Assembly: GCA_017694135.1 (NCBI GenBank)
Contig: JADING010000087.1
Location: 1-17,375, forward strand
Origin: Candidatus Scatoplasma merdavium
Lineage (GTDB): Bacteria; Bacillota_I; Bacilli_A; RFN20; CAG-288
DNA: 17,375 bases
Reading direction: 5' to 3'
Every line of letters begins with the position of its first letter. Position 1 is the stretch's first letter. Positions 1-6,597 of the stretch are shown piece after piece. Position numbers and translations under genes: made by a program. The notes beneath the pieces were generated by a model, which saw nothing but the letters and a program-made list of their open reading frames with translations, ran no database searches and had not been told where the DNA came from.

Positions 1-712
1 AAGTAATTTCAGCCCTGGTATCCTTATTAAAATAATCGCCGATTTTGACCATTATTCTAGCGAGTTCACAAGCTTCATCGATTGTTTTCATAAAGGCTCC
101 ATTGCCGTATTTAACATCTAGCAATATCGTATCTGCTCCGCTTGCCAACTTCTTCGACATAATGGAAGAAGCAATGAGCGGATAAGAATCAACGGTTCCT
201 GTAACATCGCGGAGAGCGTAAAGTTTTTTATCGGCAGGATCGAGATTTTCTGATTGTGAAATAATAGCCATACCAATCTGGTTAACTTGCTTGATAAAGG
301 CTCTTTCAGAAAGTTTAACTTTCATTCCAGGAATTGATTCAAGCTTGTCCAAAGTTCCACCTGTGTGACCTAATCCTCTTCCGGACATCTTTGCTAACTT
401 CAACCCACAAGAAGCGACAATAGGACCAACAATTAAAGACACTTTATCGCCGACACCACCAGTAGAATGCTTGTCAACTTTTACTCCTTCGATAGAAGAT
501 AAATCCAGTATATCTCCAGAGTTAAGCATGGCTTCAGTTAAATAAAAGGTTTCTTCTTCGTTCATGGAACGGAAATAAATAGCCATTAACAAAGCGGAGA
601 CTTGGTAATCAGGTATATTGCCCTTAGTGTAATTGGAGACGAAAAAATCAATTTCTTCTTTACTTAAAGCATTACCATTGCGCTTTTTCAATATGATATC
701 TACCATTCGCAT
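1..712 (-). CDS. pdp: Pyrimidine-nucleoside (thymidine) phosphorylase, 5' part of gene
   Basis: Cytosolic nucleoside salvage enzyme that splits thymidine, deoxyuridine or uridine with phosphate into base plus (deoxy)ribose-1-phosphate. The gene runs off the left edge; about 237 N-terminal residues of a family usually near 430 are present. The protein starts MRMVDII, as in Bacillus Pdp. The phosphate-binding segment KHSTGGVGDK lies at about residues 81-90, and the family signature SGRGLGHTGGTLDKLE at about 110-125. I chose the ATG at 712 because AGGAGG (721-726 on the plus strand) lies 8 nt upstream and the MRMVDI start is conserved; a second in-frame ATG at 706 is less likely. The gene follows the small unknown gene by 18 nt, so the two are probably co-transcribed. 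Whether it is a broad pyrimidine phosphorylase or a strict thymidine phosphorylase (DeoA) cannot be decided from this portion. Confidence 0.95.
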   Translation of the reverse strand, partial: MRMVDIILKKRNGNALSKEEIDFFVSNYTKGNIPDYQVSALLMAIYFRSMNEEETFYLTEAMLNSGDILDLSSIEGVKVDKHSTGGVGDKVSLIVGPIVASCGLKLAKMSGRGLGHTGGTLDKLESIPGMKVKLSERAFIKQVNQIGMAIISQSENLDPADKKLYALRDVTGTVDSYPLIASSIMSKKLASGADTILLDVKYGNGAFMKTIDEACELARIMVKIGDYFNKDTRAEIT

Positions 713-730
713 AGAACAAACCTCCTATAG

Positions 731-1219
731 TTATTCGAGAGCAATAGTTAACCAACGATCGTTATCGACTCCGGAATTATTATCGTAAATACGGATGAAC
801 ATCGTCTTAACCGCAGTTTTAGAAACGTAACGCAACCTGGATTCTTCATCAACGAAATTATAGATTAATTCAACACCCTCAACAGGGCATACCAAGGCCT
901 TAGAATAAGTCAAATCCAAGCAAGCCTGACCCCCGTTAAAAGTCACACCAGGACCAGAAATTTGGTTGTAAACTAACGGATTAGGTAAAATTCTTCCATC
1001 TCCATGAACAAATTTAATAACAGCACCTTCAGGCAATTCCCCTTGCCAGACGTATTCATCGCAATCGTAAATTGTCGAATGAATTTTTCTAAACTGGTAA
1101 GCGGACGAGATCTTGCGATTATTAATCTTAATGTAAAGATCAACAAAATCTTTCCCAAAGCGTTCATCTAAAAGACTAGTATCAACGGCTTTTTTCGACT
1201 TCTTAGTTTTTGTCTGCAT
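731..1219 (-). CDS. Conserved-looking hypothetical protein, upstream partner of pdp
   Basis: Predicted 162-residue soluble protein that I do not recognise. The first 10 residues are Lys-rich (MQTKTKKSKK). The rest is mixed and beta-rich in appearance, with a Gly/Pro-rich middle (GELPEGAV at about 60-67, QISGPGVTFNGG at about 86-97) and aromatic residues spaced as in a beta-sandwich. I see no signal peptide, membrane segment or catalytic motif. A longer reading from an ATG at 1249 would add 10 residues, but an extended -10 (TGGTATACT) lies at 1240-1248, so that ATG would be untranscribed. The ATG at 1219 has AAGGGGGA just upstream. The stop is 18 nt before pdp, so it may be co-expressed with nucleoside salvage, but no function can be assigned. 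Confidence 0.75.
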   Translation of the reverse strand: MQTKTKKSKKAVDTSLLDERFGKDFVDLYIKINNRKISSAYQFRKIHSTIYDCDEYVWQGELPEGAVIKFVHGDGRILPNPLVYNQISGPGVTFNGGQACLDLTYSKALVCPVEGVELIYNFVDEESRLRYVSKTAVKTMFIRIYDNNSGVDNDRWLTIALE

Positions 1220-1239
1220 ACTAAATCCCCCTTGTTCAA

Positions 1240-1248
1240 AGTATACCA
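1240..1248 (-). promoter_or_regulatory. Extended -10 promoter for the hypothetical gene and pdp
   Basis: On the minus strand the sequence reads TGGTATACT, a TGn extended -10 with a 5/6 match to TATAAT. The -35 region is weak, as is usual for extended -10 promoters. The predicted transcription start is near 1233, directly before AAGGGGGA, giving a leader of roughly 15 nt. This fixes the start codon at 1219. Confidence 0.5.
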
Positions 1249-1255
1249 CAAGACA

Positions 1256-1284
1256 TTGCCCTTTGATTTATATATAAATACTAT
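1256..1284 (+). promoter_or_regulatory. Possible sigma-A promoter of the RNA methyltransferase gene
   Basis: TTGCCC (1256-1261) is followed after 17 nt by TACTAT (1279-1284), each a 4/6 match to consensus. The implied leader to the GTG at 1342 is about 50 nt. It lies back to back with the minus-strand promoter at 1240-1248, with the divergent start regions almost abutting. Confidence 0.35.
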
Positions 1285-1341
1285 CTATGAATATATAACT
1301 ACATCTTTAAACAACACAAACAAGCATATTAAAATAATACT

Positions 1342-2574
1342 GTGAAAGAACTCTTAAACAGGCTTCAACAAGAATACCCAAGTCACATAGTTGACATTTT
1401 AATTCGCGCTATAAACTCCGAAGAAGTTTTCAAAGGCTTTATAAAAAACAGCTTCGTCAAAGATGAGGACTTAAGCTCAATTCCAGGAATAGAAAAAGAA
1501 AATAACATTTACCGTTACTCACCTTCTTACAAAATTGGAAAAAGCATCCTTCATGAAATCGGAGGAATCTACGCCATGGATCCTTCTGCCATTAAGGCTG
1601 TCGAATTATTTTCATCAACTAAAAAAGAATATATTTTAGACCTTTGCGCTGCCCCCGGTGGCAAAACAATTGCCCAAGCGATTATCAACCCTAATTCGTT
1701 TATTGTAAGTAACGATCGTTCAAAAAGCCGCGCTCATGAACTAGCGAAAAACATCGAGAGAATGAAATTAGCAAACGTTGGAGTAACTAACGTTGAACCC
1801 TCTTTTTTTCTCAAAAATTTCCAAGGTTTTTTTGACAGAGTAATTCTCGATGCTCCCTGTTCAGGAAGCGGAATGGTAAGAAAATCTTCCTCTGTAGCAG
1901 CAGATTTCTCATTAGAAAAAGTCAACAGATTGATACCTACTCAAAAAGAACTGCTAAATATCGCCAGCAAATTAGTTAAAACCGGTGGAGAAATAGACTA
2001 TCTCACCTGCTCGTTTTTAAAAGAGGAAGACGAAGAGCAAATCGAAAACTTCCTAATATCTAACGCTGAATTTTCCAAAATAGAAAGTCAAACTGACGCT
2101 TCTATTTATTCAACTGACAACTCATCTTTGCACTTTTTCCCCATTCTATTTAAAGGAGAAGGCATGTTTTTATCGCGCTTAAAAAAGAACGGCGGAATCA
2201 TCGCTAACAACGAAGAAAGTTTCTTATATAGAATAAAAATCAAAAATCAAGAACATATAGTTACAACTAAAAACAGTGTGCTTCTTTCTCTTCCATACTT
2301 GCATTTAGGCTGCCACGTTTACGAACTCCAAGACTTCGCTAAATGCGAATTCTACAACGAATACGCCTACTTTGCCTCAGAAGTTCCATCTTATGAAGTA
2401 AACAAAGAAGAAGCAGTAAAATTCATCCGCGGTGAAGAGATTTCTTGCCCTAACAATCTGACGGGATTAGTCAAATTAACTTATTTAAATATTCCCTTTT
2501 CTTTCGGAAAATTCAACCGCGGGAAAATAAAAAACTACTACCCTAAAGGCCTAAGAAAAAATTTGGATGACTGA
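1342..2574 (+). CDS. RsmF/NOL1-NOP2-Sun family RNA (cytosine-C5) methyltransferase
   Basis: SAM-dependent methyltransferase of 410 residues that methylates C5 of cytosines in RNA, most probably 16S rRNA. The SAM-binding motif LDLCAAPGGKT is at about 99-109. The DAPCSG motif is at 170-175 (Cys173, the release cysteine of the family) and the catalytic TCS is at 222-224 (Cys223). Together these two cysteines define the m5C RNA methyltransferase class. Residues after about 270 match the size of the C-terminal RNA-binding region of RsmF proteins. Translation starts at a GTG with no good Shine-Dalgarno upstream. The stop is TGA, showing standard code 11. The gene converges on the ABC permease gene with a single base between stops. 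The exact target base (such as C1407 in E. coli RsmF) cannot be inferred. Confidence 0.9.
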   Translation: MKELLNRLQQEYPSHIVDILIRAINSEEVFKGFIKNSFVKDEDLSSIPGIEKENNIYRYSPSYKIGKSILHEIGGIYAMDPSAIKAVELFSSTKKEYILDLCAAPGGKTIAQAIINPNSFIVSNDRSKSRAHELAKNIERMKLANVGVTNVEPSFFLKNFQGFFDRVILDAPCSGSGMVRKSSSVAADFSLEKVNRLIPTQKELLNIASKLVKTGGEIDYLTCSFLKEEDEEQIENFLISNAEFSKIESQTDASIYSTDNSSLHFFPILFKGEGMFLSRLKKNGGIIANNEESFLYRIKIKNQEHIVTTKNSVLLSLPYLHLGCHVYELQDFAKCEFYNEYAYFASEVPSYEVNKEEAVKFIRGEEISCPNNLTGLVKLTYLNIPFSFGKFNRGKIKNYYPKGLRKNLDD

Positions 2575-2575
2575 T

Positions 2576-5080
2576 TTATTCAATAGATTTTAATGATTCT
2601 GTCATATTGATCTTTTTCGCTTTTAAATTAAGTAACAGCGAAACAATCAACGAGGAGAAAAACGCCACTGCAAAACCAATGAAATAAGTCAAAGGTTTTA
2701 TGTGATAAACGAACGTCAATAAATCAGTTTGATTAACCATCAAGACTAAAACCATCAATGGATAACCAAGCAACAAGCCAAAAATAATACCGACTAAAGT
2801 ATCTAACATTATTTCGTAAGTCAGAGTTTTAGAGATTTCATAAAACCTGAAGCCCAATACTTTCATAGTGGCAATATCCCTCTTTCTTTCCGACACATTT
2901 AAACTAGTCAAGTTATAAATAACCACTACGCAAAGCAAAATAGCAAAAATTTTGATGACATCAGTCATATTTCCAATCGAAGAAAGCAAGTTATCAGCAT
3001 AATCAAACAAATCATCGATGGTTTGAACGCTTAAATACTGAGAAGTGTCCCGTAACTTCCTAGCAAAATCATCGATAGAATACCCATCGTTTAAAAGAAT
3101 ATAAAACATCGATATGTCAAAATTGACGCCGGGGTAAGAAGAAGCGATATCAAATATTCCATGAATAGTCGACGATTCAAAGATATTAGTTACCTTTCTA
3201 GTGAATGTTTGATTGTTAAAATACAGCTTTATTTCATCACCTAAAGATAAATTAAGCTGACTAGCTGTATGAGAATCAACACTTACTCCACCATCAACGT
3301 AAAAAGGAACGTTAAACGTTTTGCTTTCTTCAGGGATGATGTACAAAGAAGAATCTACGCTATTAGAAGTCGAAGCCAAAACCGACACCTCACTTCTTTC
3401 ATCTACCCAATAGACTTCTTCTTGATTTTCTAACTGCTTTTTTAATTCAGCAGGATTAGAAGAAGGGATTGCTAACACATCTATTGTCTGATTAATTGTG
3501 TAATCGAGCTCTACATCGTAATTTAACGTATCCATAATTCCAAAACCGCAAACTAACAATGCTGTGCAACCCATCATTCCCAACAAAACCATCAAAGACT
3601 TTCCTTTACCTATAAAAATATTTCTCAAAGCCATTTTTAAAGAAATGAACTTTGAGGAAAACTTTTTACTGTCTTTAACCTTAAAAGATATTTTTGCATT
3701 TTCACCTTTTAAAGTCTCAACCGGCGACTCTTTTATAACTTTATAAGAAACTAAAAATGTGCAGCAGGCTGAAATTAAGATCATTAAAACGCACATAAGA
3801 ATAGACAAAAAATAGAAGAAGTGTACGTTTTGATAAGGAAGATCCCAGAGGATATCGTATTTAATTCCCATTACTTTAGGAATAAGTAAAGGACCGGTTA
3901 TAAATCCTAAGACACAACCGATAAAACAAAGCACAACTCCATAAAGAATGTAGTGAAAATAAATACTTATTCTCTTTGCACCCAAAGCTTTTAAAACACC
4001 AATTTGAGAGCGCTGCTTAATAATCATCTGCGAAAGTGTGGTTAATATCACTAGCAAACTAACTAAAAAGAAAATAACGGGGAAAACAAAAGTTAGCTGC
4101 ATCGCCTGATTGACATCTTGGTTAATCGCCTTACTCGCTTGTAATTCCGATGATAAAGAACACGTTAATAGAGTCGAATTATCTCCTTTTTGCTGGTAAT
4201 ACTCATTTATTTTATTAACAGTATCACTAGGAGAAGACGATTTAATCAAAATTTGATTAGATATATATGGCAGTAGATTTGTAACAAATGATGATAAATC
4301 AGTAAATTCAAAAAACAATTCAATTTGATCGGATAAACTAGGCAAAATAGCCTTCAAAACCTCTATCAAACTATCCGTGTCATAGTTCTCTTCTAAAACA
4401 GAAATTATACTCTTCGATAACACAGATCTATCAACATAGAACAAAGAAGGTGAAAATTCCGCAGTTTGCACACCTTCCGGATGATACATAAATCCAGTTA
4501 CATTAAACTTCAAAATAATATCATCAGCAAATATGATATTTGCCTTATTTTCTAACACGTAACTAGATAAAAAATTTTCAATTAAAGACGAGGTTGCTTC
4601 ATTCCCATCAAAGAGGTTTAACAAAAGATTTGAAAAAGAAATTTCGACTTCATCACCGATATTTATATGATTTGCTTCAGCGTAAGAATTAACGAGTAAG
4701 AACCCCTCTTCTCCCTGACTAATCAAGGGCAAAGATAATTCTGATCCAACTTCAGGAGAAACTAGATAAACTGTATTTTTATTTGAAGTTCCATTTATGT
4801 ATATTCTTTTATCAAGTTCAATTATTTCATTAATAGAGCGAATAAATTGCTCATCTTCAAAAGAGATAGAAGTTGTCGTCAAATATACGTCAGCAAAATT
4901 AGTCTGCTCGTACAAATAATCTCTTCTTTCTTCTAAGTTTTTCGCATTAGAAGTAAGCCCACAAAAAAGGCAGATAGATAAAAACGATATCGCAACGATT
5001 GAAATTAGCTGCTTCCAATACTGCTTAACTGTGCGAATTAATTCTTTAAATAAAAGGTGATTAGTGCTGTCTTTTACCAT
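2576..5080 (-). CDS. ABC transporter permease, two FtsX/MacB halves
   Basis: Integral membrane protein of 834 residues with eight predicted membrane helices in two four-helix FtsX/MacB modules. Helix 1 is at about 22-42, then a large extracytoplasmic domain (about 45-325), then helices at about 329-350, 374-397 and 421-445. The second module has a helix at about 494-516, an extracytoplasmic domain (520-705), and helices at about 708-728, 756-780 and 799-819. Both modules carry the characteristic loop after the second helix (QIGVLKALGAKR near 359-370; DIATMKVLGFR near 735-745), which couples to the ATPase. The start overlaps the ATPase stop by 7 nt (ATGGTAA) and has no clear ribosome-binding site, implying translational coupling. 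Such systems act as mechanotransmission exporters or resistance pumps for peptides, lipoproteins or antimicrobials; the substrate here is unknown. Confidence 0.9.
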   Translation of the reverse strand: MVKDSTNHLLFKELIRTVKQYWKQLISIVAISFLSICLFCGLTSNAKNLEERRDYLYEQTNFADVYLTTTSISFEDEQFIRSINEIIELDKRIYINGTSNKNTVYLVSPEVGSELSLPLISQGEEGFLLVNSYAEANHINIGDEVEISFSNLLLNLFDGNEATSSLIENFLSSYVLENKANIIFADDIILKFNVTGFMYHPEGVQTAEFSPSLFYVDRSVLSKSIISVLEENYDTDSLIEVLKAILPSLSDQIELFFEFTDLSSFVTNLLPYISNQILIKSSSPSDTVNKINEYYQQKGDNSTLLTCSLSSELQASKAINQDVNQAMQLTFVFPVIFFLVSLLVILTTLSQMIIKQRSQIGVLKALGAKRISIYFHYILYGVVLCFIGCVLGFITGPLLIPKVMGIKYDILWDLPYQNVHFFYFLSILMCVLMILISACCTFLVSYKVIKESPVETLKGENAKISFKVKDSKKFSSKFISLKMALRNIFIGKGKSLMVLLGMMGCTALLVCGFGIMDTLNYDVELDYTINQTIDVLAIPSSNPAELKKQLENQEEVYWVDERSEVSVLASTSNSVDSSLYIIPEESKTFNVPFYVDGGVSVDSHTASQLNLSLGDEIKLYFNNQTFTRKVTNIFESSTIHGIFDIASSYPGVNFDISMFYILLNDGYSIDDFARKLRDTSQYLSVQTIDDLFDYADNLLSSIGNMTDVIKIFAILLCVVVIYNLTSLNVSERKRDIATMKVLGFRFYEISKTLTYEIMLDTLVGIIFGLLLGYPLMVLVLMVNQTDLLTFVYHIKPLTYFIGFAVAFFSSLIVSLLLNLKAKKINMTESLKSIE

Positions 5081-5802
5081 ACTACAGATTCGATGTTTTC
5101 AACCTTCTCACTCTCGGTATTTTCAATTATCTCCCCATCGGAAATTCTTATTAACCTATTTGCTATTTTAGCTAATGAAGAATTATGAGTAACAATAATA
5201 ACTGTTTTATTAAATTTATAAGACAGGTTGTGCAAAAGCTTGATAATCGAATTCCCGGTTTTAGAATCTAACGCACCGGTAGGTTCATCGCAAAGCAAAA
5301 GCTTAGGATTTTTCACTACTGCTCTAGCGATAGATATTCTCTGCTGCTCACCCCCAGAAAGCTGAGAAGGAAAATTATTCATTCTCTTATCTAAACCAAC
5401 TTCGCTAATAATCTGCTTTGCATCAAATGGGTTCTTGACTAAAGATGCCGCTAAAGCCACGTTTTCATAAGCGGTTAAATTCCCCATCAAATTGTAAAAC
5501 TGGAAGACAAAACCAATATCTTGTCTGCGAAAATCTTCAAGTTTTCTCTGTCCTTTTGCTTTTTGAATAAGATTAGAAGAAAAGCTTGATATATTGGTCC
5601 CATCCAAAATATATTCCCCGCTAGTCGGATAATCCATTCCGCCTAAAATGTTCAAAAGCGTTGTCTTTCCAGCACCAGAAGCACCCAAAATTACCACAAA
5701 GTCACCTTCGTTAACAGAAAATGAGACGTTCTTTAAAGCGTGAACTAAAGTCTCATCTTTACCGTAATCTTTACACAAGTTTTTAACTTCTAAAAATGCC
5801 AT
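5074..5802 (-). CDS. ABC transporter ATP-binding protein, MacB/LolD type
   Basis: Cytoplasmic ATPase subunit of 242 residues that powers the FtsX-type permease encoded immediately downstream. All nucleotide-binding motifs are intact: Walker A GASGAGKT (40-47), Q-loop Gln101, signature LSGGEQ (148-153), Walker B LLLCDEPTG (168-176) with Glu173, and switch His206. The PTGALDS D-loop and short length place it in the MacB/LolD/LolCDE-like subfamily. The ATG at 5802 is preceded by TGAGGAA at close spacing. A TATAAT box (5816-5821) lies just upstream, so the pair is probably a two-gene operon transcribed independently of the tRNA operon, which terminates at 5880-5904. No two-component system lies in view, so Bce-type sensing cannot be argued. 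Confidence 0.93.
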   Translation of the reverse strand: MAFLEVKNLCKDYGKDETLVHALKNVSFSVNEGDFVVILGASGAGKTTLLNILGGMDYPTSGEYILDGTNISSFSSNLIQKAKGQRKLEDFRRQDIGFVFQFYNLMGNLTAYENVALAASLVKNPFDAKQIISEVGLDKRMNNFPSQLSGGEQQRISIARAVVKNPKLLLCDEPTGALDSKTGNSIIKLLHNLSYKFNKTVIIVTHNSSLAKIANRLIRISDGEIIENTESEKVENIESVVW

Positions 5803-5815
5803 AATTCCTCAATTA

Positions 5816-5821
5816 ATTATA
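5816..5821 (-). promoter_or_regulatory. -10 box of the ABC transporter operon
   Basis: Perfect TATAAT on the minus strand, 13 nt before the ATG of the ATPase gene. The best -35 is poor (TTTCGC, 18 nt spacing). A perfect 10-bp palindrome TCTAATTAGA lies further upstream at 5851-5860 and could bind an activator. The leader would be only a few bases longer than the ribosome-binding site. Confidence 0.4.
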
Positions 5822-5879
5822 TGACTTTAAATTTAATTAGCGAAAGGTAATCTAATTAGACAAGCAAAAGTTTTTGTAT

Positions 5880-5904
5880 AAAAAAAATCGGCTACTAGTG
5901 CCGA
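5880..5904 (-). terminator. Intrinsic terminator of the tRNA operon
   Basis: On the minus strand TCGGC and GCCGA form a 5-bp GC-rich stem around a 7-nt loop, followed at once by eight T residues (A-tract 5880-5887 on the plus strand). It lies 37 nt past the end of tRNA-Lys and before the ABC operon promoter. Confidence 0.8.
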
Positions 5905-5941
5905 ACAATCTATATCTAACTCTTAACAGAGATGTAATCAA

Positions 5942-6014
5942 TGATCCACTGGAGATTCGAACCCCAGACCCCTTGATTAAAAGTCAAGTGCTCTACCGGC
6001 TGAGCTAGTGGATC
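5942..6014 (-). tRNA. tRNA-Lys (anticodon TTT)
   Basis: Complete 73-nt cloverleaf on the minus strand. The acceptor stem is GATCCAC/GTGGATC with discriminator A. The anticodon loop CTTTTAA is closed by a TTGA/TCAA stem, and the T-loop is TTCGAAT. The 3' CCA is not encoded (TTG follows). It is the last gene of the tRNA operon. Confidence 0.95.
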
Positions 6015-6020
6015 AGGATG

Positions 6021-6092
6021 CTGGGACAACTGGATTCGAACCAGTGCATGGTAGAGTCAAAGTCTACTGCCTTACCGCTTGGCTATGTCCCA
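6021..6092 (-). tRNA. tRNA-Gln (anticodon TTG)
   Basis: Complete 72-nt cloverleaf on the minus strand. The acceptor is TGGGACA/TGTCCCA; the U1-A72 pair and discriminator G are typical of glutamine tRNAs. The anticodon loop is CTTTGAC. CCA is not encoded. A second, different glutamine tRNA (CTG) is at 11349-11420 on the other strand. Confidence 0.95.
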
Positions 6093-6099
6093 ATAAAAG

Positions 6100-6180
6100 T
6101 GGAAGAAGGTGGAGTCGAACCACCGAACCCGAAGGAACAGATTTACAGTCTGCCGCGTTTGGCCACTTCGCTATTCTTCC
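6100..6180 (-). tRNA. tRNA-Tyr (anticodon GTA)
   Basis: Class II tRNA of 81 nt on the minus strand, with acceptor GGAAGAA/TTCTTCC and discriminator A. The anticodon loop contains GTA (CTGTAAA), followed by a long variable arm. CCA is not encoded. It lies 7 nt upstream of tRNA-Gln. Confidence 0.95.
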
Positions 6181-6202
6181 ACAACAATCAAGACCAATTC
6201 CA

Positions 6203-6278
6203 TGGTGGACGTTACAGGACTCGAACCTATGACCCCCGCCGTGTAAAGGCGATGCTCTCCCAACTGAGCTAAACGTCC
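6203..6278 (-). tRNA. tRNA-Val (anticodon TAC), CCA encoded
   Basis: Complete cloverleaf on the minus strand with acceptor GGACGTT/AACGTCC and discriminator A. The anticodon loop TTTACAC is closed by a CGCC/GGCG stem. CCA follows directly (6203-6205), unlike the other tRNAs of the window. It is the first gene after the promoter at 6299-6327. Confidence 0.95.
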
Positions 6279-6298
6279 ATCGGTAAAGCGTCTTTCTA

Positions 6299-6327
6299 AT
6301 AATATCAATCGGGCTTTTCATAGTCAA
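6299..6327 (-). promoter_or_regulatory. Sigma-A promoter of the Val-Tyr-Gln-Lys tRNA operon
   Basis: On the minus strand TTGACT (6322-6327) and TATTAT (6299-6304) are separated by exactly 17 nt; each matches consensus at 5 of 6 positions. The start of tRNA-Val is 20 nt past the -10, leaving a short 5' leader for RNase P. Confidence 0.75.
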
Positions 6328-6393
6328 CAACTATTTAACCGCCCTCTTGATTACTCACGCCATAACCTAACTCATGACGGGAACAAACTAACA

Positions 6394-6479
6394 TGCCCGG
6401 GGTGGGAGTCGAACCCACACGCCTTTTTACGGGCCCAGGATTTTAAGTCCTGTGCGTCTACCAATTTCGCCACCTGGGC
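6394..6479 (-). tRNA. tRNA-Leu (anticodon TAA)
   Basis: Class II tRNA of 86 nt on the minus strand. The anticodon loop contains TAA (CTTAAAA) and there is a long variable arm plus a T-arm GTGGG/CCCAC. The acceptor strands are GCCCAGG and CCCGGGC, which leave an A5-C68 mismatch inside an otherwise perfect stem; discriminator A. CCA is not encoded. It is separated from tRNA-Val by 115 nt holding the next promoter, so it may be a separate unit. Confidence 0.93.
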
Positions 6480-6492
6480 AGATAGCTAAATA

Positions 6493-6521
6493 ATAATAGC
6501 AAACTAACGAGTGAATGTCTA
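6493..6521 (-). promoter_or_regulatory. Sigma-A promoter of tRNA-Leu
   Basis: On the minus strand TAGACA (6516-6521) and TATTAT (6493-6498) are 17 nt apart, each a 5/6 match. The -10 ends 13 nt before the tRNA-Leu gene, so the primary leader is only a few bases. Architecture is nearly identical to the Val operon promoter. Confidence 0.75.
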
Positions 6522-6539
6522 GATTTTAATAGCGTAACT

Positions 6540-6568
6540 TTTAGAGCAAATTTCATTTTCTTTATAAA
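6540..6568 (+). promoter_or_regulatory. Predicted promoter of comFA-comFC
   Basis: TTTAGA (6540-6545, 4/6) and TATAAA (6563-6568, 5/6) are separated by 17 nt. The predicted start near 6575 would fall inside the palindrome at 6564-6585. It is divergent from the tRNA-Leu promoter. Confidence 0.4.
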
Positions 6569-6585
6569 TATCAATCGATATTTAT
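6564..6585. repeat. Perfect 9-bp inverted repeat over the comFA -10 (operator candidate)
   Basis: ATAAATATC and GATATTTAT are exact reverse complements around a 4-nt AATC spacer. The left arm overlaps the predicted -10 box; the right arm ends 12 nt before the comFA ATG. The position suits a repressor site. A leader hairpin is also possible, since no Shine-Dalgarno is visible before the ATG. It does not match the ComK box pattern (AAAA-N5-TTTT). Confidence 0.55.
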
Positions 6586-6597
6586 CTAATAAATAAT

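Noticed and set aside
1220..1249. Ten-residue N-terminal extension of the hypothetical gene
   Set aside because: The extension contains the extended -10 promoter and the ribosome-binding site of the shorter start.
6008..6330. Open frames on both strands across the tRNA cluster
   Set aside because: They coincide with tRNA-Gln, tRNA-Tyr and tRNA-Val genes whose cloverleafs are complete; no ribosome-binding site.
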